A DNA stretch of 46,169 nucleotides, taken from an uncultured Lachnospiraceae bacterium (GTDB lineage Bacteria > Bacillota > Clostridia > Lachnospirales > Lachnospiraceae). Made by a program: the position numbers and the translations under genes. A model generated the notes under the pieces. It had not been told where the DNA came from. It saw only the letters and a program-made list of their open reading frames with translations, and did no database searches. The stretch covers positions 1 through 46,169 of the forward strand of contig CAMNCY010000003.1 of NCBI GenBank assembly GCA_946534785.1, written 5' to 3'. Shown piece by piece: positions 9,746 through 17,932 of the stretch (position 1 is the stretch's first letter; each line of letters starts with the position of its first letter).

Positions 9746-10294
9746 TCAGATTCCTGCCCCGTATTTTCCGGCATAGGTCATGATGGCTGCGATCGTTTTG
9801 CCGTCCTGGATCTTTCCGTCATAGATCATCCGGATCACGTCCTTTAACGGGATCTTCTCCACGTTCAGGAATTCATCGTCATCCAGATGCTGTTTGCCCG
9901 GCTTCAGGTCCTTTGCCACATAGATATCGATCTTCTCATTGCAGAAGGCGATCGTAGAGCAGAAGGAAAGCAGCTTTTCCATGCTTCCCGCCGTATATCC
10001 GGTCTCTTCGGAAAGCTCACGGGCCGCCGCATCCGCCGTCGGCTCCTCCCTGGACTGCAGGCCGCCCGCCGGGATCTCCAGTGTCTCTCTCCCCAGGGTA
10101 TTCCGGTACTGCCGGACCATCAGGACCCTGCCGTCCTCCAGGACCGCGACGGCCGCCGCGGCACCCTTATGGTCGATCAGGTCCCAGTCCTCTTCCCTTC
10201 CGTCCGGAAGGGACATCCTGTCCGTATAGTAATCAATGATAACGCCCTTATGCACCAGGGTCCTTCCGACCCTTTCGTAATGTCCGTCTGCCAT
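9746..10294 (-). CDS. NUDIX hydrolase (ADP-ribose pyrophosphatase-like)
   Basis: GGLQSREEPTADAAARELSEETGY Nudix box (GX5EX7REUXEEXGU-like). Confidence 0.93.
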   Translation of the reverse strand: MADGHYERVGRTLVHKGVIIDYYTDRMSLPDGREEDWDLIDHKGAAAAVAVLEDGRVLMVRQYRNTLGRETLEIPAGGLQSREEPTADAAARELSEETGYTAGSMEKLLSFCSTIAFCNEKIDIYVAKDLKPGKQHLDDDEFLNVEKIPLKDVIRMIYDGKIQDGKTIAAIMTYAGKYGAGI

Positions 10295-10351
10295 GTTTTT
10301 ACTCCCTGTTCATGATTGCCGTTCCTGTGCTTCCTGCAGTATACCGGTTCC

Positions 10352-11641
10352 TTATCCCATTTCCTCCAGGAGCTTTTTCGCGCTCACCAGCTTGACGCAC
10401 AGGCAAAGAAGCTCTGTTGCGATCCTGAGGTCCTCCAGAGGCGGGAAGGAAGGCGCGATCCGGATATTGGAATCATGCGGGTCCTTGCCTCCGGGGTAGG
10501 TCGCGCCTGCGGGGGTTAGAATAACGCCTGCCCTTGCGCAGTAAGAGACCACCTTCTTGGCACAGCCGTCCATGGTATTGAAGCTGATGAAGTATCCTCC
10601 CTTCGGCTTCGTCCAGGTCGCGATCCCAAGTTCGCCCAGTTCTCTCTCCAGGGTATCTTCCACGGTCTCGAACTTGGGGCGCAGGATGTCCGCATGCTTG
10701 CGCATATGCTCCACAACGCCGTGAATGTCGCCGAAAAAGCGCACATGACGGAGCTGGTTCACCTTATCGTGGCCGATTGTCTGGACCTTCAGCTGCTGGC
10801 GGATATCCTCCAGGTTGTTCAGGGAAGATGCCAGGGCCGCAATGCCGGAGCCCGGGAAACTGATCTTGGAAGTCGAAGCGAATTTATAGACCAGGTCCGG
10901 ATTGCCCGCACGCTTGCACTCTGCCAGGATCTCGATCAGGTGGTCCTGGTGGTCGTCATAAAGATGATGTACGGTATATGCGTTGTCCCAGTAGATACGG
11001 AAGTCCTTTGCCGCGGGCTTGAGCCTTGCGAAGCGGCGGACGACGGAATCCGAATAGGAATTACCGGTCGGATTGGAGTATTTCGGGACACACCAGATTC
11101 CCTTGATGCTCTCGTCCTCGGAGACCAGCTTTTCCACCATATCCATATCCGGACCGTCCTCGAGCATGGGCACGCATACGTTTTCGATGCCGAAATATTC
11201 CGTGATTGCGAAATGGCGGTCATATCCGGGCACAACGCACAGGAATTTCACCTTGTCCAGCTTGCACCAGGGAGTGTTCCCCATGACGCCGTGGGAATAG
11301 GACCGGGAGATCGTATCGTACATGACGTTCAGGCTGGAATTTCCGTAGATGATCAGATGATCGTAGGGAACTTCCATGATGTCGCCAAGAAGTTCCTTTG
11401 CTTCCGGGATTCCTTCAAGGCAGCCGTAATTGCGGCAGTCCGTACCGGTCTCATCCTGCAGCTCCGTATCGCTGGTAAGGGCGTCCATAAGGCCCATGGA
11501 AAGATCCAGCTGATCCAGGGACGGCTTTCCGCGGCTCATATTCAGCTTCAGGTCCCTGTTCTGCATTTCCCTGTAGCGCTTTTTAAGCTCCTCCGTGAGG
11601 GCCAGCAGTTCTTCTTTGGTCATCTCCGCATACGGTTTCAT
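10352..11641 (-). CDS. Aminotransferase class I/II, MocR-like/aspartate aminotransferase subgroup 1c
   Basis: MKPYAEMTKEELLALTEELKKRYREMQNRDLKLNMSRGKPSLDQLDLS...YGNSSLNVMYDTISRSYSHGV...FASTSKISFPGSGIAALASS. Confidence 0.87.
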   Translation of the reverse strand: MKPYAEMTKEELLALTEELKKRYREMQNRDLKLNMSRGKPSLDQLDLSMGLMDALTSDTELQDETGTDCRNYGCLEGIPEAKELLGDIMEVPYDHLIIYGNSSLNVMYDTISRSYSHGVMGNTPWCKLDKVKFLCVVPGYDRHFAITEYFGIENVCVPMLEDGPDMDMVEKLVSEDESIKGIWCVPKYSNPTGNSYSDSVVRRFARLKPAAKDFRIYWDNAYTVHHLYDDHQDHLIEILAECKRAGNPDLVYKFASTSKISFPGSGIAALASSLNNLEDIRQQLKVQTIGHDKVNQLRHVRFFGDIHGVVEHMRKHADILRPKFETVEDTLERELGELGIATWTKPKGGYFISFNTMDGCAKKVVSYCARAGVILTPAGATYPGGKDPHDSNIRIAPSFPPLEDLRIATELLCLCVKLVSAKKLLEEMG

Positions 11642-11772
11642 ATGTTCCTCCTCCGGTGTTTATCCTGGGAACGGCGGCAGGCTTCCGGCAGCCTGCCTTC
11701 AAAGCCGTTCATTTTAACTGCTTCCGATTTTGTATACATGAATACTATCTTATCCCGTTCCATGCGTCAACC

Positions 11773-11803
11773 AAAAAAGAACGGTCCCCGAAGGAACCGT
11801 TCT
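11773..11803 (-). terminator. Rho-independent terminator of rny
   Basis: Minus strand AGAACGGTTCC-TTCG-GGGACCGTTCT followed by TTTTTGG. Confidence 0.85.
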
Positions 11804-11809
11804 CTCTCT

Positions 11810-13360
11810 TTACTTAGCATAATCTGTAACCCTTGATTCGCGGATCACATTTACCTTGATCTGCCCGGGATATTCCATCTCGTCTTCTATCTTCTTGGAA
11901 ATATCATGGGCCAGCAATACCATATCCGTATCGCTGATCTTTTCAGGAACTACCATTACACGAACTTCTCTACCTGCCTGAATAGCGTAGGAATTGCTTA
12001 CTCCTTTAAAACTGTTTGTGATTTCTTCGAGCTGTTTTAATCTTGTTGTATAGGTTTCCAGTGTTTCCCGTCTGGCGCCGGGTCTTGCCGCGGAGATCGT
12101 ATCCGCTGCCTGCACGATGCAGGCGATCAGGCTGGTGGGTTCCGTGTCTCCGTGATGGGATTCCACCGCATTGATCACGATCTGGGATTCCTTGAACTTG
12201 CGGCACAGTTCAGCACCGAGCTGAACATGGGAGCCTTCCATCTCATGGTCGACGGCCTTGCCGATATCATGCAGGAGTCCCGCACGCTTTGCCATACGGA
12301 CGTCCAGTCCCAGTTCTCCGGCAAGAAGGCCGGACATCTGCGCGACTTCAATGGAATGCTTCAGGGCATTCTGGCCGTAGCTGGTACGGAAACGCATCTT
12401 ACCGAGGAGCCTGACAAGTTCCGGATGGAGGCCATGCACGCCGACTTCCAGTGTGGCGGCTTCGCCTTCTTCCTTGATGACGGCTTCCACTTCCTTCTTG
12501 GCCTTCTCGACCATTTCCTCGATCCTTGCAGGATGGATACGGCCGTCGACGATCAGCTTCTCAAGTGCGATACGCGCGATCTCTCTCCGAATGGGATCAA
12601 AGCCGGAAATAACGACGGCTTCCGGGGTATCATCAATGATCAGGTCAACGCCTGTCATCGTTTCGAGCGTCCTGATATTACGCCCTTCACGGCCGATGAT
12701 CCTTCCCTTCATCTCGTCGCTGGGAAGCTGTACGACAGAAATGGTCGCTTCCGCAACATGATCGGCAGCACATCTCTGAATCGCGCTGACGACATATTCC
12801 TTGGCCTTCTTGTCTGCCTCTTCCTTGGCTTCCGCTTCCGCTTCCTTGATCATGATTGCGGAATCATGTCTTACTTCATCTTCAACAAGTTTTAAAAGGT
12901 ACGCTTTTGCCTCTTCTGAGGTAAGTTGTGAAATTCGTTCGAGTTCCTGCATCCTCTGCTCGCCAAGCTTCGATACTTCTTCCTGCTTTTTGCGCAGTGA
13001 CTCTTCCCTTGAGGTCAGACTCTGTTCCCTTCTTTCCAGGGAATCAGACTTTCTGTCCAGAGCCTCTTCCTTCTGCTGGAGCCTTCTTTCATTGCGCTGG
13101 GCTTCATTGCGGCGGTCTTTGATCTCCTTCTCGAGATCATTTCTGGCCTTGATATTCTCTTCCTTTGCTTCCAGAAGAGCTTCGCGCTTTTTGGTCTCCG
13201 CAGTCGTCAGTGCTTCATCGATGATCGCCCGGGCCTTTTCCTCGGCATTGCCGATCTTCTGGGCTTCCTGCTGGATACGGCGTTTCGTTGCCACGACAGC
13301 CGTCACGGGAACTGCGATCACAAGGGTCAGTATCACTGCAATAATCGTACTTATTGGCAT
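11810..13360 (-). CDS. rny: Ribonuclease Y
   Basis: N-terminal TM, coiled coil, KH domain ([43 protein letters not shown]), HD domain ([21 protein letters not shown]). Confidence 0.96.
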   Translation of the reverse strand: MPISTIIAVILTLVIAVPVTAVVATKRRIQQEAQKIGNAEEKARAIIDEALTTAETKKREALLEAKEENIKARNDLEKEIKDRRNEAQRNERRLQQKEEALDRKSDSLERREQSLTSREESLRKKQEEVSKLGEQRMQELERISQLTSEEAKAYLLKLVEDEVRHDSAIMIKEAEAEAKEEADKKAKEYVVSAIQRCAADHVAEATISVVQLPSDEMKGRIIGREGRNIRTLETMTGVDLIIDDTPEAVVISGFDPIRREIARIALEKLIVDGRIHPARIEEMVEKAKKEVEAVIKEEGEAATLEVGVHGLHPELVRLLGKMRFRTSYGQNALKHSIEVAQMSGLLAGELGLDVRMAKRAGLLHDIGKAVDHEMEGSHVQLGAELCRKFKESQIVINAVESHHGDTEPTSLIACIVQAADTISAARPGARRETLETYTTRLKQLEEITNSFKGVSNSYAIQAGREVRVMVVPEKISDTDMVLLAHDISKKIEDEMEYPGQIKVNVIRESRVTDYAK

Positions 13361-13402
13361 GATACAGGAGCACCTCCTTATATTAAGTTTTCACAGTACA
13401 AC

Positions 13403-13454
13403 AGAATGCGTGCCGCTTTCCCAGACGAAAGGAAAGTTCTGAATAACGCATTCT
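13403..13454 (-). promoter_or_regulatory. Structured 5' leader hairpin of rny
   Basis: Minus strand AGAATGCGT ... CTTTCC/GGAAAG ... ACGCATTCT: 9-bp perfect outer stem plus 6-bp inner stem, between promoter and rny start. Confidence 0.6.
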
Positions 13455-13477
13455 AATTGACAATTCACAACATATCA

Positions 13478-13506
13478 ATATTAATCGCAAATCCGGGACC
13501 TGTCAA
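13478..13506 (-). promoter_or_regulatory. Promoter for rny
   Basis: Minus strand TTGACA-N17-TAATAT; the -35 overlaps the 3' end of recX. Confidence 0.7.
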
Positions 13507-14114
13507 GACAATGCTTTCCTGACAAGCTCTGCGGGATACCCCTTCCGGACGAGAAATGCCATGGTCTTAAGGAGCGTTTTACTGTCCGCCGAATGGGGAT
13601 CCACGCCCCTTTTCTTAAGGAGCCGCCGGATCTGTTCCAGCTCGTTTTCCTCCGGCGAAGCGTCCGCTTCCTCCTCCAGAACGGCAAATGCCGCATCGAT
13701 CACGTCCTGTCCGATCCCCCGCTCCCGAAGGTCCATGCGGATGCGGAGCCTGCTCCTGTCTTGCAGGTGATAACGAATATAATTTTCCGCCGTTCGCCTG
13801 TCGTTGACATAACCGGCTTCCTTCATCTTCTCCGCAGCCTGAAAGGCCGCTTCTTCCGGGTAGCCTGCCCGGAGGAGCTTTCTTCTCAGCATTTCCTCCG
13901 AAAGGTCCGTGTCGGAAAGAAGCGTTCCGCTCTTTATGAGGGCCTCCCTGCAGAGTTTTGCAAGAAGCTCCTCCCATACCGCGTCCGGGATCTCTTCATT
14001 CTCCCGGATGTCATATGCCGCCATATCTTTATCTGATAAGACCAGGGTCTTATCATAATCGATTTCGACCCTGGTCTTTGTTTTACTGATCCTGGTAAGT
14101 GCCGTAACCAGCAT
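13503..14114 (-). CDS. recX: RecX family recombination regulator
   Basis: LRRKLLRAGYPEEAAFQAAEKMKEAGYVNDRRTAENYIRYHLQDRSRLRIRMDLRERGIGQDVIDAAF; directly downstream of recA. Confidence 0.87.
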   Translation of the reverse strand: MLVTALTRISKTKTRVEIDYDKTLVLSDKDMAAYDIRENEEIPDAVWEELLAKLCREALIKSGTLLSDTDLSEEMLRRKLLRAGYPEEAAFQAAEKMKEAGYVNDRRTAENYIRYHLQDRSRLRIRMDLRERGIGQDVIDAAFAVLEEEADASPEENELEQIRRLLKKRGVDPHSADSKTLLKTMAFLVRKGYPAELVRKALS

Positions 14115-14159
14115 GATGTATCTGTCTCCGTGCTATTCCGGCCGTGCCGGCCGCATGTA

Positions 14160-15212
14160 TCAGCCCTGCTCCGCCGTTTCCGCCGCTTCCTCGGGAAGGG
14201 GCTTTCTTGCGCCTTCCGGATCCAGCCCGAAATGCTCTCTTACCTTCCGGTCCACTTCATAGAGCATCTCCGGATGATCGCTTAAGTATTTCTTGGTATT
14301 CTCGCGTCCCTGTCCGATCTTCTCACCGTTATAGTTGTACCATGCGCCGCTCTTGTTGATGATGTCGGCACTGGCGGCAAGATCCAGGACGTCGCCCGCG
14401 TAGGAAATGCCCTTGCCGAACATGATATCGAACTCCGCTTCCTTGAAAGGCGGCGCGATCTTGTTCTTGACGACCTTGACCCTCGTCCTGTTGCCGATCA
14501 CTTCGCCGTTCTGCTTCAGGGATTCGATCCTCCTGACATCCAGTCTGATGGAGGAATAGAATTTCAGGGCGCGTCCGCCGGTCGTTGTTTCGGGATTGCC
14601 GAACATGACGCCGACCTTCTCACGCAGCTGGTTGATGAAGACGACCGTGCAGTTGGACTTGGAAATAACGGCGGTAAGCTTCCGGAGAGCCTGGGACATC
14701 AGTCTTGCCTGCAGGCCCACATGGGAGTCGCCCATTTCCCCGTCGATCTCCGCTTTCGGTACCAGTGCGGCGACGGAGTCGATGATGACGATATCGATGG
14801 CGCCGGAACGGACCATGGTCTCGGCGATCTCCAGTCCCTGTTCACCGGAATCCGGCTGGGAGATGTAAAGATTGTCGATGTCCACGCCGATATTCTTGGC
14901 ATAAACGGGATCCAGCGCATGCTCCGCGTCGATAAAGCCCGCGATGCCGCCCCTTCTCTGTACTTCCGCGACCATATGAAGGGTCAGTGTCGTCTTACCG
15001 GAGGATTCCGGTCCGTACACTTCGATCACCCTGCCCTTGGGGATGCCGCCCAGTCCCAGGGCGATATCCAGTGCCAGGGAACCTGTCGGCGTCGTTTCGA
15101 CGTTCATTCTCCCGGAAGGGTCGCCCAGTTTCATGACCGCTCCCTTGCCGTACTGCTTCTCTATCTGTGCGATCGCGGCATCCAGCGCCTTCAGCTTATC
15201 ATTCTGATCCAT
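14160..15212 (-). CDS. recA: Recombinase RecA
   Basis: [23 protein letters not shown]...[18 protein letters not shown]...[29 protein letters not shown]; start placed at MDQNDK. Confidence 0.97.
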   Translation of the reverse strand: MDQNDKLKALDAAIAQIEKQYGKGAVMKLGDPSGRMNVETTPTGSLALDIALGLGGIPKGRVIEVYGPESSGKTTLTLHMVAEVQRRGGIAGFIDAEHALDPVYAKNIGVDIDNLYISQPDSGEQGLEIAETMVRSGAIDIVIIDSVAALVPKAEIDGEMGDSHVGLQARLMSQALRKLTAVISKSNCTVVFINQLREKVGVMFGNPETTTGGRALKFYSSIRLDVRRIESLKQNGEVIGNRTRVKVVKNKIAPPFKEAEFDIMFGKGISYAGDVLDLAASADIINKSGAWYNYNGEKIGQGRENTKKYLSDHPEMLYEVDRKVREHFGLDPEGARKPLPEEAAETAEQG

Positions 15213-15258
15213 ACCCATAATGATCATGTTCCTTTCTGAATTCAAAATACGTCCGAAC

Positions 15259-15282
15259 AAATCAGAACATTTGTTCTGATTT
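15259..15282. promoter_or_regulatory. LexA (SOS) operator of recA
   Basis: AAATCAGAACATTTGTTCTGATTT, near-perfect 24-bp palindrome containing GAAC-N4-GTTC, just downstream of the recA -10. Confidence 0.88.
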
Positions 15283-15284
15283 GC

Positions 15285-15313
15285 AGTATAGCATTGTATT
15301 TTATTTTATGCAA
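15285..15313 (-). promoter_or_regulatory. recA promoter
   Basis: Minus strand TTGCAT-N17-TATACT. Confidence 0.72.
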
Positions 15314-15374
15314 GCCTGGATTTGAACTGAAATGATATCTGATATGCTTCTTTCGAACCGGCTCTATTATAAAA

Positions 15375-15415
15375 CACAGGGGGCGCTCCCTGCAATTGCC
15401 GGGCCGTTCCCTGTG
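15375..15415 (-). terminator. Putative terminator of the 15470-17647 operon
   Basis: Minus strand CACAGGG...CCCTGTG followed by TTTTAT. Confidence 0.5.
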
Positions 15416-15469
15416 CCGTGTATTCGTTCGTTATTCTCAGTAAGGATGCCGCTTTGCCCGCGCCCTTCC

Positions 15470-15898
15470 TTACATGGCAAAGGCCGTAAGTCCCGCCTTG
15501 GAAAGAATAAGCTCATGGATGAAGATCCCCGCCTTCTTCTTTTCCTCCGGGGACAGGTCCGCAAGGTCCCGGAGCTTCACGGTCTCTTCCTTCCAGACGA
15601 TCTCAATGCTCCCGTCCCGCAGGATCTTTTCCTGCGGCAGATAGATCCCCGCCTTTGCGCCGACGGCTGTGTAGACTGCATAGGATACGGTGCCGGGCAT
15701 TAAGTAGTACAGATGGCTCTCCAGCGTGGTATCCGCCGAGACCTCCTCCAGAAAGAACCGGCGGATCATGCTGCGGTATTTATGGCTGAGATCCGCATTG
15801 TCCACCAGTTCTGCATAGGTATATCGGGAACCGATCCGGATCTGCGAAAGCGTATCCGAAACATATTTGTAATCAGCGCTTTCCATAAACGGCATCAC
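15470..15898 (-). CDS. Hypothetical protein, third gene of sigma-like operon
   Basis: ORF with GTG start whose GTGA overlaps the stop of the upstream gene; no family recognised. Confidence 0.72.
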   Translation of the reverse strand: MMPFMESADYKYVSDTLSQIRIGSRYTYAELVDNADLSHKYRSMIRRFFLEEVSADTTLESHLYYLMPGTVSYAVYTAVGAKAGIYLPQEKILRDGSIEIVWKEETVKLRDLADLSPEEKKKAGIFIHELILSKAGLTAFAM

Positions 15899-16644
15899 TC
15901 CCGGTAATCGATGGCTTCGATGTGGTTGGCGGAAAGGCGGATCGCTTCCATGATCTCTTCCTGCGTGACCTCCCCTTCCGCGGCAAGCTCTTCCACGCTC
16001 ACCTTTCTTCCGAGATCCCGGGAAAGCTCCTCCGCCTTCTCCAGGACTTTATTGGTCAGGACAAGGGCATCATTGTCCTGTGCCTTGATGGCGACATTCT
16101 CCTCGATCAGTCCTTCCATCGCGTTCATGATCCGCTCCGCAAGAACGCCTTCGACTTCCCCGGGCCCTTCCAGGGGAGCCAGGAGCGTAACGCCCACCAC
16201 CAGGGCCTCGTTTCCGGCACCGATCAGATCCTCGATCAGGACCCCCTGGCCCGCGTACAGCTTCGCGATATCCAGGACCTTCGGCAGCATGGCTTCAATG
16301 AGCTTCTCCTGTGCCTGCTTCTCCCCCGCCATGGAGGAAAGCTTGATGGCGTCCAGGACGCCGCCCTCCGGCTGCGGGATCGACCGCACCATCTCTTCAT
16401 AATCCTGCAGATAGCTGTGCTCTTCCTCGGTAAGGAGCTCCTCTGCCGCCGGCGGCGCATCCACGCCGATGCCGGCAGCCGTAAGATACGCCTTTACCTT
16501 ATCCATATCCTCACCGGAAAGGCCCATCCCGGCAAACGCTTTTTCCAGCTGATCCTGTGTGACCGTATTCCGGTTCTTCTTTGCCGCATCGACAAGGGTC
16601 TTCAGCATTGCGGCAAATGCCTTTTCCCTGTTGTTATCATTCAT
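15895..16644 (-). CDS. Sigma-70-like protein lacking recognizable region 2.4 and region 4
   Basis: Segments resemble sigma 1.1 (TVTQDQLEKAF...DKVKAYLTAAGI), 2.1-2.2 (AQEKLIEAMLPKVLDIAKLYAGQGVLIEDLIGAGNEALVVGV) and 3.0 (NKVLEKAEELSRDLGRKVSVEELAAEGEVTQEEIMEAIRLS); the protein ends there. Confidence 0.7.
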   Translation of the reverse strand: MNDNNREKAFAAMLKTLVDAAKKNRNTVTQDQLEKAFAGMGLSGEDMDKVKAYLTAAGIGVDAPPAAEELLTEEEHSYLQDYEEMVRSIPQPEGGVLDAIKLSSMAGEKQAQEKLIEAMLPKVLDIAKLYAGQGVLIEDLIGAGNEALVVGVTLLAPLEGPGEVEGVLAERIMNAMEGLIEENVAIKAQDNDALVLTNKVLEKAEELSRDLGRKVSVEELAAEGEVTQEEIMEAIRLSANHIEAIDYRE

Positions 16645-17647
16645 GGTCCGGTCCCTCCTGCTGTTTTTCCTCATCAAGCGCCGCCTGCTGCGCACCGGCA
16701 TAGCTCATCATCTTCGGCACACCGCCGGGCTGTGCATGCTCATGGGAGAACAGATGGTCCCGGCAGAATTCGAAATTCCCCGCGCACTTGGAGCAGTACC
16801 GGAATTCCAGGTCCTCGCCGTCGGCCTCGGTCCTTCCGCAGATGCAGCACCTGTGGATCACCGCTCTCCCGCTTCCGGCAGTCCTGTGTTCCCGAAGCCC
16901 TTCCCGTTTTCCTTCGTTCACGGCGCGGCGGAACTCGCTTCTTCTCCGGACCTCCTTCGGAGAGAGCCGGTGAAGGGTGTTCCTCCTCGAGCGCACAAAG
17001 AAGATGATGAAATTGGCGAGGGATGCCAGGATGGCAAAGCCCGCGTAATACATGCCGCCCGTGACCGCCGATACCAGTTCATATCCCAGAAGGGCCGCAT
17101 AGGCGATCCCCAGCCATTTGACCTTGACGGGAAGGATGAACATCAGAAGGACCACCGCATCCGGGAAGGTCGCGGCATAGGCCAGGAAGATGGACATATT
17201 CACATAATAGGTACTGAAGACGGTGCTCGAATACATGAAGAAGGTCTCGGTACCGAAGGTGTCCAGCGCCACCTGATGCGCCAGATACGTATAGCCCATC
17301 ATCAGGAAAGCGCCTGCGATCGTAAGCAGGATGCCGGTCAGGATATAGATATTGTATCGGACCGTTCCCCAGGTACGCTCCAGCGCCGTTCCGATGGAAT
17401 AATAGAACATCAGCATGATCAGCATATAGAAAAGGTTTCCCGTCGGCGGCGGGATGATCAGCCATGTCAGAAGACGCCATACCTGCCCGTGCAGGATCGC
17501 GTAGGGGTTGAGGGTCAGATAATAAATAAAGCTGTTGTTTACGAGTTCGATCATATATCCGAACGCGTAGCAGATAATCAGGACCAGCGAAAGGTTCCTG
17601 ATCGCGTGTTTTTCCATAAAACGTTCGAAATTCTTCATTGGTTCCAT
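16637..17647 (-). CDS. Rhomboid-like multi-pass membrane protein with C-terminal Cys/His zinc-binding-like cluster
   Basis: About six TM segments (NPYAILHGQVWRLLTWLIIPP...NLFYMLIMLMFYYSIGTALERTWGTVRYNIY) resemble the rhomboid N-terminal half; tail CCICGRTEADGEDLEFRYCSKCAGNFEFCRDHLFSHEH. Stop overlaps next gene start (ATGAATGA). Confidence 0.7.
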   Translation of the reverse strand: MEPMKNFERFMEKHAIRNLSLVLIICYAFGYMIELVNNSFIYYLTLNPYAILHGQVWRLLTWLIIPPPTGNLFYMLIMLMFYYSIGTALERTWGTVRYNIYILTGILLTIAGAFLMMGYTYLAHQVALDTFGTETFFMYSSTVFSTYYVNMSIFLAYAATFPDAVVLLMFILPVKVKWLGIAYAALLGYELVSAVTGGMYYAGFAILASLANFIIFFVRSRRNTLHRLSPKEVRRRSEFRRAVNEGKREGLREHRTAGSGRAVIHRCCICGRTEADGEDLEFRYCSKCAGNFEFCRDHLFSHEHAQPGGVPKMMSYAGAQQAALDEEKQQEGPDHE

Positions 17648-17695
17648 CCAGTCTGTTGTTCGTCTGCCGCCGAAGCGGCTGCCATTGTTCCATTG

Positions 17696-17725
17696 ATTAT
17701 AACCATATCCCGGCAGAATCTTCAA
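17696..17725 (-). promoter_or_regulatory. Candidate promoter for the rhomboid-like/sigma-like operon
   Basis: Minus strand TTGAAG-N18-TATAAT. Confidence 0.55.
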
Positions 17726-17840
17726 ACCCCTCTTTTTCCGCCGGGCAGCCGAATCATAAAAACTTTCTAAAATATGGTGGAAAAACAGCCCCGTCCGCCC
17801 GTATTTTCCCACTTTCCCGTTTTTGAGGCAGACCGTTTTG

Positions 17841-17869
17841 TTGACGAAGCCCGCCGGGAGAATTAAAAT
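17841..17869 (+). promoter_or_regulatory. Promoter for the 1416-aa activase gene
   Basis: TTGACG-N17-TAAAAT upstream of the TTG start at 17933. Confidence 0.65.
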
Positions 17870-17932
17870 TTCGGATAATGGACATAATATCGGAATCGCA
17901 TAATAAATAAGTAGTCAGAGGTTTTCACTGTT

